A stretch of DNA of 28,679 nt from a virus. The notes below the pieces were generated by a model. That model did not search any database and was not told the DNA's origin. It saw nothing but the letters and a program-made list of their open reading frames with translations. Positions 13,679 to 22,324 of this stretch are shown piece by piece. Positions within the stretch are counted from its first letter, which is position 1, and every line of letters begins with the position of its first letter. A program made the position numbers and the translations under genes. The stretch spans positions 1-28,679 of IMG/VR virus record IMGVR_UViG_3300005933_000055. One strand, written 5' to 3'.

Positions 13679-15901
13679 ATGACCATAAATGATTGCAAAT
13701 ATTCCGAAGAGTTAGTTCAAAGCTTACAGGCAGCATCTGAACAATTGCTATCGGTGCCCTTAGGTGTGGGCAATATAGATGCGGAGCTGTTAAATAAAAA
13801 TACAGCTGCCATTAATAGCGAAATTAAAAAGTATAGAAATACACGAAATAACCTTGCAATATCAAAATTGCAAGGATCAGAGACACTTGACCGCCCTGGA
13901 ACTACAACAGCTTTTGGGCCGATAATATCAATACCGCAGCATATCACTCAAACTATAGACAATCAAAGAAGAACAGAACTCAGAACATTTGATTCTGATT
14001 TTCCTTATATCGACAGACGCGTTAGATTAAGTGACTTGACAAGTGCGGAAGTATCTGAAATTATTACATCCAACGGTCTGAATCCAAGAACGGTGGAAGT
14101 ACAAGTACGGTTGAGCCCTATAAGCATTTTTAGGCTTACTGAAAAGTATCTTGAAAATTTAGGAAACAACGGAATTGATATAGTTGGTTCATGTTTTACG
14201 GTTAATAATGTTTACTCCAAAACTGTTGGGCAAACAGACCCATTTAACAATGCAGGTAGCTTTGTTGACAAATTTTCTGCATTTATAAACTCAATAGGTG
14301 CGAAACTTAGCAATCTGCTTAATTTGATTCAGGACATAATAGCACTAATACAAACTGCACAGGAATTATTATTAAATATCCAGCAGAGTATACAAACCGT
14401 TATTGCTTCTTTAGGTGGTATTTTTGCATCGGATTTCGGTCTTGCAGAAGCAATACAGTTAATATCTATTGTAAACAATATCATCTCATTCATAGAGAGT
14501 GTAAAGGATATTAATAAAGACGGCACATGCCCAATCTCGAAAATTAGTATTAATTCAATATTATCACAATTAACTCAACTTTCTAATCTTACCGCACAAT
14601 TAAATACAAAAATGTACAGTGATTATGTTAATGTTTCAACTACGTTTGATAATCTTACTATAAGCCTATATGCAGAAGCCGAAAGTGTGTCGGTTTCAAA
14701 TCCTGCAAGAACACAGGAGATAAGCACTTTGGTAAAACAAACTATGAACGGGGATTTATCAGATACATTCTCAACACTTGGGAAAACATCGAAGCAGATG
14801 GGATTGCTATTAGAAATTGATTTAGATAATACCAGAGAATTAATGCGTGCGTTTGCAGCGGTTGGTGTTTTGAATAATCTAGAGCAACAGTTATCTTCAG
14901 TAGTTGATAATTCTTCATCGCAGTTGAAATCAAAATTGTATTTTTTTACATCGGAATTACTTAATAACAATTTTAATTTTAATATGGGTCCTATCTATAG
15001 TAAAAATGCTGGGTTAGTTGCATCAACAGAAAAAGCAGCAAGTGATGAAACAGCTGATCAGATGAAGATTGTGATACAGGGCCAGATTGTGATTGCGTCA
15101 GAAAGATATAGAGATCCTAAAAAGGAAGAAGTTGATTTTGTAGTTCTAAGATTCGGTGGCCTTGCAAGAGAAGTAGAGCGATTATTTGATCAATCAGCAA
15201 AGCCATTAGAAAGAGTGCACACCCAATTCAGAGAAACAGATAGAATTTTATCTGCTGCCGGCAATAACAATACACTAAAAGCAATAAATGGTGGCGCGAC
15301 TAGATTTGATACTCAAGCAAGATCAGATGCTTCTAGGCAGTCTGGCTTGATACCTGCAACTACAGCTAATGGCGGAATTGCGAATGTACCCCAAGGTACT
15401 GTGCCGTATGACGGTTATGGCCCTACACCAAAATTGCCATCGGGTTATCAATTTCCTTCTTATGACGATGCAATTGCAGGCAGAAACGGTGTGCGATATA
15501 ATCCTGGGCCGGCATCTAGTTTATCCGGTAAAGCAGGTTTTACTCCGAAGTCTGTAGGTGGCGGAGTAGATGTAGATGCACTATATATGCTATACTTACT
15601 TGCAACCAGATGGGGTCAAACAATAATTATAAATAGCGCATATAGAAACATTCAAGCACAAGAAGCAATATATGGGCGTGGAACCGGTAGAAGAGGTCAA
15701 CATTTTGCCGGAAAGGCATTTGATTGTAGTATCTCAGGCAGATCAAATCAGATACAATTTATGAACCTTGCATATCAAGTAGGTTTTAGAGGGTTTGGTT
15801 CATACGGAACATTTACTCACATTGACACAGGAAGTACTAGAGCATGGGGAAATTTCAACTATTATAACTTATCTGGTCCTGCGGGCACTAAAGGAAATTA
15901 A
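13679..15901 (+). CDS. Large tail/baseplate protein with C-terminal M15-type peptidase domain
   Basis: A 740-residue protein with no T4 counterpart between gp5 and gp25. Residues 1-190 are mixed. About 195-278 are a run of amphipathic, very hydrophobic helices (NLLNLIQDIIALIQ, IQLISIVNNIISFIESV). A long helical region follows, then a Gly/Pro linker (about 560-625). The last 112 residues form an M15/VanY-like zinc peptidase domain: NSAYRN (652-657), GQHFAGKAFD with His675 and Asp682, and THID with His714 and Asp716. This gives the SxHxxGxAxD...HxD zinc-site pattern of D-Ala-D-Ala carboxypeptidases and endolysin endopeptidases. Local peptidoglycan opening during injection is the likely role. 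The start ATG follows GAGGAT. A virion location is inferred from context. Confidence 0.82.
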   Translation: MTINDCKYSEELVQSLQAASEQLLSVPLGVGNIDAELLNKNTAAINSEIKKYRNTRNNLAISKLQGSETLDRPGTTTAFGPIISIPQHITQTIDNQRRTELRTFDSDFPYIDRRVRLSDLTSAEVSEIITSNGLNPRTVEVQVRLSPISIFRLTEKYLENLGNNGIDIVGSCFTVNNVYSKTVGQTDPFNNAGSFVDKFSAFINSIGAKLSNLLNLIQDIIALIQTAQELLLNIQQSIQTVIASLGGIFASDFGLAEAIQLISIVNNIISFIESVKDINKDGTCPISKISINSILSQLTQLSNLTAQLNTKMYSDYVNVSTTFDNLTISLYAEAESVSVSNPARTQEISTLVKQTMNGDLSDTFSTLGKTSKQMGLLLEIDLDNTRELMRAFAAVGVLNNLEQQLSSVVDNSSSQLKSKLYFFTSELLNNNFNFNMGPIYSKNAGLVASTEKAASDETADQMKIVIQGQIVIASERYRDPKKEEVDFVVLRFGGLAREVERLFDQSAKPLERVHTQFRETDRILSAAGNNNTLKAINGGATRFDTQARSDASRQSGLIPATTANGGIANVPQGTVPYDGYGPTPKLPSGYQFPSYDDAIAGRNGVRYNPGPASSLSGKAGFTPKSVGGGVDVDALYMLYLLATRWGQTIIINSAYRNIQAQEAIYGRGTGRRGQHFAGKAFDCSISGRSNQIQFMNLAYQVGFRGFGSYGTFTHIDTGSTRAWGNFNYYNLSGPAGTKGN
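15628..15635 (+). promoter_or_regulatory. Possible late promoter box inside the M15-peptidase gene
   Basis: Exact TATAAATA about 270 bases upstream of gp25. It lies in coding sequence, and in DNA this AT-rich such an octamer can occur by chance. Confidence 0.2.
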
Positions 15902-15906
15902 AACCA

Positions 15907-16347
15907 ATGTCTACATTAAATGATCCATTCAGCCCAATACCTAGAGTATCCCCGCTTAGAAGAAAGCGGATAATCTATACCGATTTTCATAAAAATCTTA
16001 CCATTAATCCTTTGTCGGCTGATATCGCATTAAAGACAAACGAAGAGTCCATAAAAGAATCATTAAAAAATTTAATACTTACCGACAGAGGTGAGAGACT
16101 ATTTCAACCAAATCTTGGATCTGATGTAAGAGCTTCCTTATTTGAAAATGCAACTCCAGTTACATTAAAGATTTTAGAAGAACGCATAAGAGATGTTATA
16201 AATAACTTTGAACCTAGGGTATCACTAATTGATGTTGATGTTACTTCTATATATGATGATAATAGAGTACAAGTTACTATATACTTTTATGTAAAGAATA
16301 GCGAAGATCCTATATCAGTTACTGTGTTTATAGAGCGAGTAAGGTAA
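15907..16347 (+). CDS. 25: Baseplate wedge gp25
   Basis: A 146-residue member of the GPW/gp25 family (T4 gp25 132). It clamps the gp6 dimer in the wedge core and provides the sheath-contacting handshake. The hallmark segment ILTDRGERLFQPNLGSDVR with ASLFE is complete, followed by the IRDVINNFEPRVSLIDVDV helix-strand. NPLSADIALKTNEESIKESL precedes it. The old 'lysozyme' label for this family is not supported by any catalytic motif here. It starts five bases after the M15-peptidase protein and stops four bases before gp6. Confidence 0.97.
   Translation: MSTLNDPFSPIPRVSPLRRKRIIYTDFHKNLTINPLSADIALKTNEESIKESLKNLILTDRGERLFQPNLGSDVRASLFENATPVTLKILEERIRDVINNFEPRVSLIDVDVTSIYDDNRVQVTIYFYVKNSEDPISVTVFIERVR
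16197..16204 (+). promoter_or_regulatory. Possible late promoter box inside gp25
   Basis: Exact TATAAATA about 150 bases upstream of the gp6 start. It is within coding sequence, so chance is a real alternative. Confidence 0.25.
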
Positions 16348-16351
16348 GAAA

Positions 16352-18136
16352 ATGGCATTGAAGACACCAATCACAGAGTTAGACTTCTTTAGAGTAAAAA
16401 CTCAGCTAAAAGATTACCTAAGAGCCGACCCCGCTGGTCGCTTCAAAGATTTTGACTTTGAAGGCTCCAACATGTCAGTATTACTTGATGTGCTTGCATA
16501 CAATACTTATCAAAACAACTTTTATACAAACATGGCAATCTCGGAGATGTTTCTTGATAGTGCTCAAATGGAAAATTCAGTTGTATCTCATGCAAAAGAA
16601 TTAAATTATCTGCCCAGATCTGCGAAATCGGCAAAGGCAGTAGTTACAGTAACAATTAATGATCTAACCGAAACGGCATCCACAATTGCAATTCCAGAAA
16701 ATACAAGATTTTCTACGACACATGAGGGTGCAAGATTTAATTTCTTTACTAATCAGACATACATTGCAAGACGAACATCTGCTGGTGTTTTTGTAGCCTC
16801 CGGAATTGAAATATTTGAAGGTGAATTGTTAGATGAAGCTTTTCTAATTACTGGAAACAGAAAATCAATCAGACTGTTAAATCAAAATATCGATACATCA
16901 AGCATAAAGGTTTTCGAGTCATTTGATCAGCCACTAGATCGTATCGAATATGTGTACAAGGGCGATGTGTTTGGTGTTCAATCTGAAGATGCTGTATTTT
17001 ACATTGAACCAAGCTTTGATGGAACATACGAGGTTTTATTCGGCAATAATAGATTCGGTAGAACTCCAGCGGAAAATGAGCAGATACGAGTTTTCTATAG
17101 AATTTCAAGCGGAATTGAAGCTAATGGCGCTTGTAGGTTCTCTACATCGTTTAGACAAAATGCACCGGTTATTACTACATCAAATGCAATTGGCGGCGCC
17201 GAAAAGGAATCACTAGAGGATATAAAGTTTTTTGCACCTCGGTCAATTCAGATACAGGAGCGCGCAGTTACGTCACGCGACTATGAAGTTCTTTTGAAAC
17301 AACGGTTTAATGAGATTAGAGATATTTCAGTATTCGGTGGTGATGAATTAGACCCACCGCGCTTCGGAAAAGTTGCAATTGCAGTAAATCTAGATGGTGG
17401 TTTGTCTGATGTTGCTGCGGCAACATATGAAGAATATTTGCGAGATAAGACACCGGTTGCAATTCAGCCGATCTTTATTCCCCCAACATTTATGTATGTG
17501 TCTCTTGTCATCAATGTATTCTATTCGCAAAATCAAACTACTCAATCCAAGGATCAACTTGAGCATGCAGTCCGCGATGTATTGCGTGAATATAATATCT
17601 CTACACTTGAAAAATTCGGCGCGGTATTAGAAGTGTCAAGAGTTTCTTCATTAATAGATGAAAGTAATATAGCAATTTCAAGTAATACAATGGATGCTAC
17701 TCCATACATTCTATATTCACCGCAATTTAATCTAAAAGATAACCCTATTTTCGACTTTGGATCCTCACTAGAAAGTCCATGTAGATTTGCACAAGCAAAT
17801 AGAACTGAAAGCTACAACTCATTTATACGCAGCAGTGTTTTTGTTTACGAGGGCACAAATGCAATTTTTGAAGACAACGGTCTGGGTGAAATTAACATCA
17901 TAAATGCCAGCAGAAGAGCTGAAGGTATATTTGAAATTATCAGGCGAAAAGCAGGCACCGTTGATTATGAAAGAGGTATTGCGCGTCTATCTGATTTTAT
18001 AGTAGATTCCTATCAAGACAATGGTATTAGGGTGTCAGCAAATACAAAAGAAAGAAATGTTTCTGCTCCTAAGGTAAGAGTTCTTATGCTTCGTGACGAA
18101 GATGTTAACATAAATGTAATAGAGTCTAGTAAATGA
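16352..18136 (+). CDS. 6: Baseplate wedge gp6 (baseplate J-like)
   Basis: A 594-residue homologue of T4 gp6 (660), the central wedge dimer that forms the inner ring of the baseplate. The N-terminal DFDFEGSNMSVLLDVLAYNT then YQNNFYTNMAISEMFLDSAQ and VVSHAKELNYLPRSAKSAKA are the strongly conserved gp6/gpJ opening. The middle has the baseplate J barrel (FEVLFGNN-type YEVLFGNNRFGRTP) and the SLEDIKFFAPRSIQIQERAV segment with TSRDYEVLLKQRF, typical of J proteins. It is preceded by AAGGTAAGAA and overlaps gp7 by ATGA. Confidence 0.96.
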   Translation: MALKTPITELDFFRVKTQLKDYLRADPAGRFKDFDFEGSNMSVLLDVLAYNTYQNNFYTNMAISEMFLDSAQMENSVVSHAKELNYLPRSAKSAKAVVTVTINDLTETASTIAIPENTRFSTTHEGARFNFFTNQTYIARRTSAGVFVASGIEIFEGELLDEAFLITGNRKSIRLLNQNIDTSSIKVFESFDQPLDRIEYVYKGDVFGVQSEDAVFYIEPSFDGTYEVLFGNNRFGRTPAENEQIRVFYRISSGIEANGACRFSTSFRQNAPVITTSNAIGGAEKESLEDIKFFAPRSIQIQERAVTSRDYEVLLKQRFNEIRDISVFGGDELDPPRFGKVAIAVNLDGGLSDVAAATYEEYLRDKTPVAIQPIFIPPTFMYVSLVINVFYSQNQTTQSKDQLEHAVRDVLREYNISTLEKFGAVLEVSRVSSLIDESNIAISSNTMDATPYILYSPQFNLKDNPIFDFGSSLESPCRFAQANRTESYNSFIRSSVFVYEGTNAIFEDNGLGEINIINASRRAEGIFEIIRRKAGTVDYERGIARLSDFIVDSYQDNGIRVSANTKERNVSAPKVRVLMLRDEDVNINVIESSK

Positions 18137-20712
18137 TAATAGAAGATATAAACGATGTTAGACTTGCAGATTATGCATTATCAGAATCAAAAATAACATC
18201 ATTTTTTGTAGAAAATCAATTTCCTGCAATATACAGAGAAGAGGGCAGAGATCTAATTGAGCTCGTAAAATCCTATTATGAGTTCCTTGAGACGCAAACA
18301 AACCAATCATCATATAATATTAGAAGAATATATGATTACAGAAACATAGATACAACACTTGATAGAATGTTAATCTTCTTCAAGAACAAATATATGAATG
18401 GTCTTTTTCTTGAAGAAGATACTAGATTCCTAGTAAAAAATATATTAGATCTTTATAGAAGAAAAGGCTCTAAGGAAGGTATTGAGTTATTCTTTAAATT
18501 ATTCTTTGATACTGAAGTCGAGATATATTACCCATCAGAAGATATATTCAAGCCTTCTTCATCACAATGGAATGTTGGTACCTTTATTCAACTTTATGCG
18601 GTAGATAATAAAGCCGTATTTAAAGATATTGCAAATAAGAAAATATTCGGCGATAAAAGCCAGGCTGAAGCTTTTGTTGATAATATATATTTTATCAAGA
18701 TAAACAAATCAACTATACCTATTTTGTTCATTAGTGATGTTCGCGGTCGCTTCAGTGGGTTTGATATAATCTACAGCAGAGATCCAGATGTAACATATGG
18801 TAGAGTATATGGTTCCCTTAGAAGTGTGGACATCGACAATACCGCTCTTGTTTCTGGCAGTAATAGAATAGGTGATATTGTAGATATCAGCTCACCGACT
18901 GGCTATGGAGCTAAAGGTCGGGTGTCAAAAATTTCACAGGAGCTATCAGGTGAAATTGATTTCCAGATTGTGTCCGGTGGATATGGCTATACATTAGCAA
19001 ATACAGTTATTGAATTATCAAATCAGACATTATTTTTTGCTGACCCAGATCCAGCAGCAGCGAATACTGACGTAGTGTTTATAGTAGGTGAAACAGTGCA
19101 GCAAACTAATAGCCAAGGCACACTAGTAACTGGATCTGTAATAGGCTTAAATTCAACATCAGTAGGTCTTAAATTAGATCTATCCACCCCAGAAGCCGCA
19201 AACTCGACAAATACATATTTCTTTGAGGGTGGTATTGAAATTGCAACAATTGATAGATTAGACAATATCTCGGTAGAGCCAGTTTTTATAACTGAGGCAA
19301 ATGATACAGCAGCGGCTGACATAGGTACTATAAGAGATACAGAAGATATTTCTATAATTGTGGATCGTATTGGAAATTATCTTGATGTTACTTTAGACTC
19401 ATTAAACTATTCCACAGTACCACCAGCACTACTAGAAATGAGCGGAACTAGAGTTAACAGTGTTATACCTTCACTAACTACTGCTTTAAATGAAGCTTTC
19501 GTACCAGAAGATTTTACACTAGGTGTCATATCATCTCTTTCTAATATAAATCCTGGAATAGATTACTTCAGCGATACATTTGTTTCCGCGCGGGAGAACA
19601 TCATAAGCAGACTTAACCTTAGAGATCAAATCATTAGAATTATACCAGTAGCAGGCATAATTTTATTTGAAGGTGATGAGATCAGACAATTTAAAACAAT
19701 TGAAACATTTGTAGGCGGAACTGTAAACACTGAAGTAAAGGGTAGAGTAGTTAAAATTGAGGGTAGTAACCTATATGTTACCCAATTGACATTTGAATCA
19801 TTTATCTTGTCAGAGCCTATATTTAAACTAGGTAATCCGAATCCTATAACTGTATTGACAATTTCAAAGGATACTGAATCATTACCTATAGGTTTAAATG
19901 CAAAAATAAACGGTACAGTAGAGACCATTACTGGTAAAATTGAAGAAATTGATATCATTGACAGTGGTTTCGGGTATGCTGATGAATCGACAGTAGAGAT
20001 TTACAATCTTACAAAAGCAGTTCGGGACAATATAAATCCGGTTGTACCAATACCCCAATCAGACGGTGGCACATTTACTGAAGAGGTTCTTAAGGTCATA
20101 ACAGATGATCCTAGTAAATCTGAAGAATTGGATCTATTCTTAAAATCGATTTCATTAGATGGATATTCATATGGTGACATCGATCAGACTGGAAAATTCA
20201 CATCAGCCGATGCAGCAATCTTCGAGCAAATTGCGGCGGGAACTGCACCTGTAAGATTTATTTCCAGGTGGAATGATGTAATTGTACCGCCGCTGATCAA
20301 CACAGAATGGTTTAAAGAAAATACCGATTTATTTATCATTGACGAAGGCAGGGTAGATTCTGTGGGATTTGCAAGATCCAGAGACCAAGGATTAACTGAA
20401 GGTAAGTGGGTAAGTTTTATTTCAAATATCAATGGCAATAAAGTAATTCAGGATAGTTTATTCTACCAGGATTATTCATATGAAATAAATACAGATGTGT
20501 CGCCAGAGGTTTATGAAAAAGAATATAGAGAACTATTACATCCATCCGGAATGAAGTTATTTACAAAGTTTACTAAAACAGATATAATTGATGTTACTGT
20601 TACGACACCACAGGGGAGAATAACGGAAGTAGATTTGATTATCGGTGATGATTATATTACAGACGATGCTATATATGTAGCAAATACCAGTTTCCAATAC
20701 CTAACAACCTAA
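18133..20712 (+). CDS. 7: Baseplate wedge gp7
   Basis: An 859-residue protein in the position of T4 gp7 (1032), the wedge initiator that links the inner ring to gp8 and gp10. The N-terminus VENQFPAIYREEGRDLIELV then KSYYEFLE and LYRRKGSKEGIELFFKLFFD is the opening I recall for cyanomyovirus gp7-type proteins. The centre holds repeated small beta domains with GYG turns (SGGYGYTLANTVIELSN, DSGFGYADESTVEIYN). A dockerin-like DQTGKFTSADAAIFEQIAAG segment occurs near residues 679-698. The C-terminus has LLHPSGMKLFTKF. The start overlaps the gp6 stop (ATGA). Sequence similarity to T4 gp7 itself is weak, so order and N-terminus carry the call. Confidence 0.85.
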   Translation: MIIEDINDVRLADYALSESKITSFFVENQFPAIYREEGRDLIELVKSYYEFLETQTNQSSYNIRRIYDYRNIDTTLDRMLIFFKNKYMNGLFLEEDTRFLVKNILDLYRRKGSKEGIELFFKLFFDTEVEIYYPSEDIFKPSSSQWNVGTFIQLYAVDNKAVFKDIANKKIFGDKSQAEAFVDNIYFIKINKSTIPILFISDVRGRFSGFDIIYSRDPDVTYGRVYGSLRSVDIDNTALVSGSNRIGDIVDISSPTGYGAKGRVSKISQELSGEIDFQIVSGGYGYTLANTVIELSNQTLFFADPDPAAANTDVVFIVGETVQQTNSQGTLVTGSVIGLNSTSVGLKLDLSTPEAANSTNTYFFEGGIEIATIDRLDNISVEPVFITEANDTAAADIGTIRDTEDISIIVDRIGNYLDVTLDSLNYSTVPPALLEMSGTRVNSVIPSLTTALNEAFVPEDFTLGVISSLSNINPGIDYFSDTFVSARENIISRLNLRDQIIRIIPVAGIILFEGDEIRQFKTIETFVGGTVNTEVKGRVVKIEGSNLYVTQLTFESFILSEPIFKLGNPNPITVLTISKDTESLPIGLNAKINGTVETITGKIEEIDIIDSGFGYADESTVEIYNLTKAVRDNINPVVPIPQSDGGTFTEEVLKVITDDPSKSEELDLFLKSISLDGYSYGDIDQTGKFTSADAAIFEQIAAGTAPVRFISRWNDVIVPPLINTEWFKENTDLFIIDEGRVDSVGFARSRDQGLTEGKWVSFISNINGNKVIQDSLFYQDYSYEINTDVSPEVYEKEYRELLHPSGMKLFTKFTKTDIIDVTVTTPQGRITEVDLIIGDDYITDDAIYVANTSFQYLTT

Positions 20713-20731
20713 CACTGATCGAGGATTACAA

Positions 20732-22309
20732 GTGGCAACAAAATTAGATAAATTCGATTATGATCTCACAGAAAACTATTATCTTAAAAACCTAATAGAA
20801 AATGATTTTTGGTTGTTTGGTTCATTTGCAGGTGTGAGTGTTAAACCGCTTTCAACAAATGCCCCAAAAACAGCAAGAGATTTTATAGATAAAACAATCT
20901 TTGGTATACAAATAGAACCAAGAGATCTTTCATTTATGCTGCCCATTATTGTGTGGAGACAAGATGTAGTATATGCTGCATATGATGATCAAGCTATTCT
21001 AGATGGCACAAATTTCTATGTCGTAGTTGAGCCAGAAATTGACGGCGGCGACTATCATATCTTTAAGTGTATTTCAAACGCAAGAAATACTACCTCAGTA
21101 AATAAACCAGAATTTACAAATAACATTGCGGACGGTATCTATGAATTGCCAGACGGTTATATATGGAAATATATGTCATCGACGCCATTTGTTAGTTTTA
21201 GAAGATTTTCTGCTAGAAATTTGATGCCCGTAGTAAGAAACGCCAGTGTAGAAGCAGTAGCTGATGATGGCATCTTTTCGGTAGTAGTTGAAAATGCGGA
21301 CACAAATAAAGGTTATGAATTAATAGCAGGTACCGTCGAAAGTTTTGACAGCATAACTGGTATTGTATACATAAACTCAACTGCAAAATTAGATTCATCC
21401 GACGGGTCGCAGTTTTCTTCTATACAAGCATTTGATTTTTCTACACCTAACTTTTATCTAAATAGATCTCTATATATAAGAAAAAATGAAACCTCTTCTA
21501 TTTTAGAAACTGAAGTTTTTGAGATTATCGAATCCGGTATACTAAATTCGAGACCATTTATTAGAGTACAACCGAACACATTTATTGAAGCGTTTGACAT
21601 CATTCAAATAGCCCCTACAATCCAGATAAGAGGAAATGGCACCGGTGCTATTGCAATGCCCGTGTTTGAGGCTGGAAGAATTGTATCAACAAGAATGTTA
21701 TCTTACGGAACGGGATATACTAGAGCTACAGCAACGATAGTAGATCCAACACAGGCATTTGATGTTACCCAGGGCGCTGCCCGCGCAACATTACGCGCGA
21801 TTATATCACCAGACGACGGTCATGGCACAAATATCTTTAGAGAACTTAAATGCAAACAAATTGGTATTGCTAAAAGCATATCAAGCGGTGTGGGATTTGA
21901 TATACCTTCTGTCGGTACATATAGTAAAATAGCCGTTGTTAAAAAGCCAGTGTTTGAAACAGAATTTGATTCATCGACATTTGATAATCGAATTAAACTT
22001 ACATCAAACTCTAGTGTTGCTGCCATTTCAGTCGGACAAACAGTAAGGCAAGGCAATGTTCAGGGTATTGTCCATGAAGTAGACACTGGTACAAATACAA
22101 TATATGTTTCAGATTATACAGGGCCCTATTCGGAAACATTCGTTGATACGGCGCCCATTGATATCGGTACTGGTGGTATTAGTATAAATACAATAGAATA
22201 TTCGCCATATATAGGTGATACGGGAGATGTTCTTTTTATTGCGGATTCAGTACCAATACAAAGAACAGAAGATAAAGTTGAACAAATACGTCTTATAATA
22301 GACTTTTAA
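20732..22309 (+). CDS. 8: Baseplate wedge gp8
   Basis: A 525-residue homologue of T4 gp8 (334), the wedge protein bridging gp7, gp10 and gp6. The conserved N-terminal domain is clear: RDLSFMLPIIVWRQDVVYAA then YDDQAI, FYVVVEPEIDGGDYHIFKCI, and LPDGYIWKYMSSTPF. The extra C-terminal about 200 residues form GYG-type beta modules (LSYGTGYTRATATIV) similar to those in gp7. The start is GTG at 20732, with GAGGA (20721-20725) at good spacing. No ATG is suitably placed. Confidence 0.9.
   Translation: MATKLDKFDYDLTENYYLKNLIENDFWLFGSFAGVSVKPLSTNAPKTARDFIDKTIFGIQIEPRDLSFMLPIIVWRQDVVYAAYDDQAILDGTNFYVVVEPEIDGGDYHIFKCISNARNTTSVNKPEFTNNIADGIYELPDGYIWKYMSSTPFVSFRRFSARNLMPVVRNASVEAVADDGIFSVVVENADTNKGYELIAGTVESFDSITGIVYINSTAKLDSSDGSQFSSIQAFDFSTPNFYLNRSLYIRKNETSSILETEVFEIIESGILNSRPFIRVQPNTFIEAFDIIQIAPTIQIRGNGTGAIAMPVFEAGRIVSTRMLSYGTGYTRATATIVDPTQAFDVTQGAARATLRAIISPDDGHGTNIFRELKCKQIGIAKSISSGVGFDIPSVGTYSKIAVVKKPVFETEFDSSTFDNRIKLTSNSSVAAISVGQTVRQGNVQGIVHEVDTGTNTIYVSDYTGPYSETFVDTAPIDIGTGGISINTIEYSPYIGDTGDVLFIADSVPIQRTEDKVEQIRLIIDF
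22183..22190 (+). promoter_or_regulatory. Possible late promoter box at the end of gp8
   Basis: Exact TATAAATA 135 bases upstream of the giant structural gene. Its distance and the length of the following gene make it plausible, but it is in coding sequence. Confidence 0.35.
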
Positions 22310-22324
22310 GGATAAAGGCACACA

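Noticed and set aside
15907-16347. Lysozyme activity for gp25
   Set aside because: The label is historical; the protein is a GPW/gp25 wedge protein with no catalytic motif visible.
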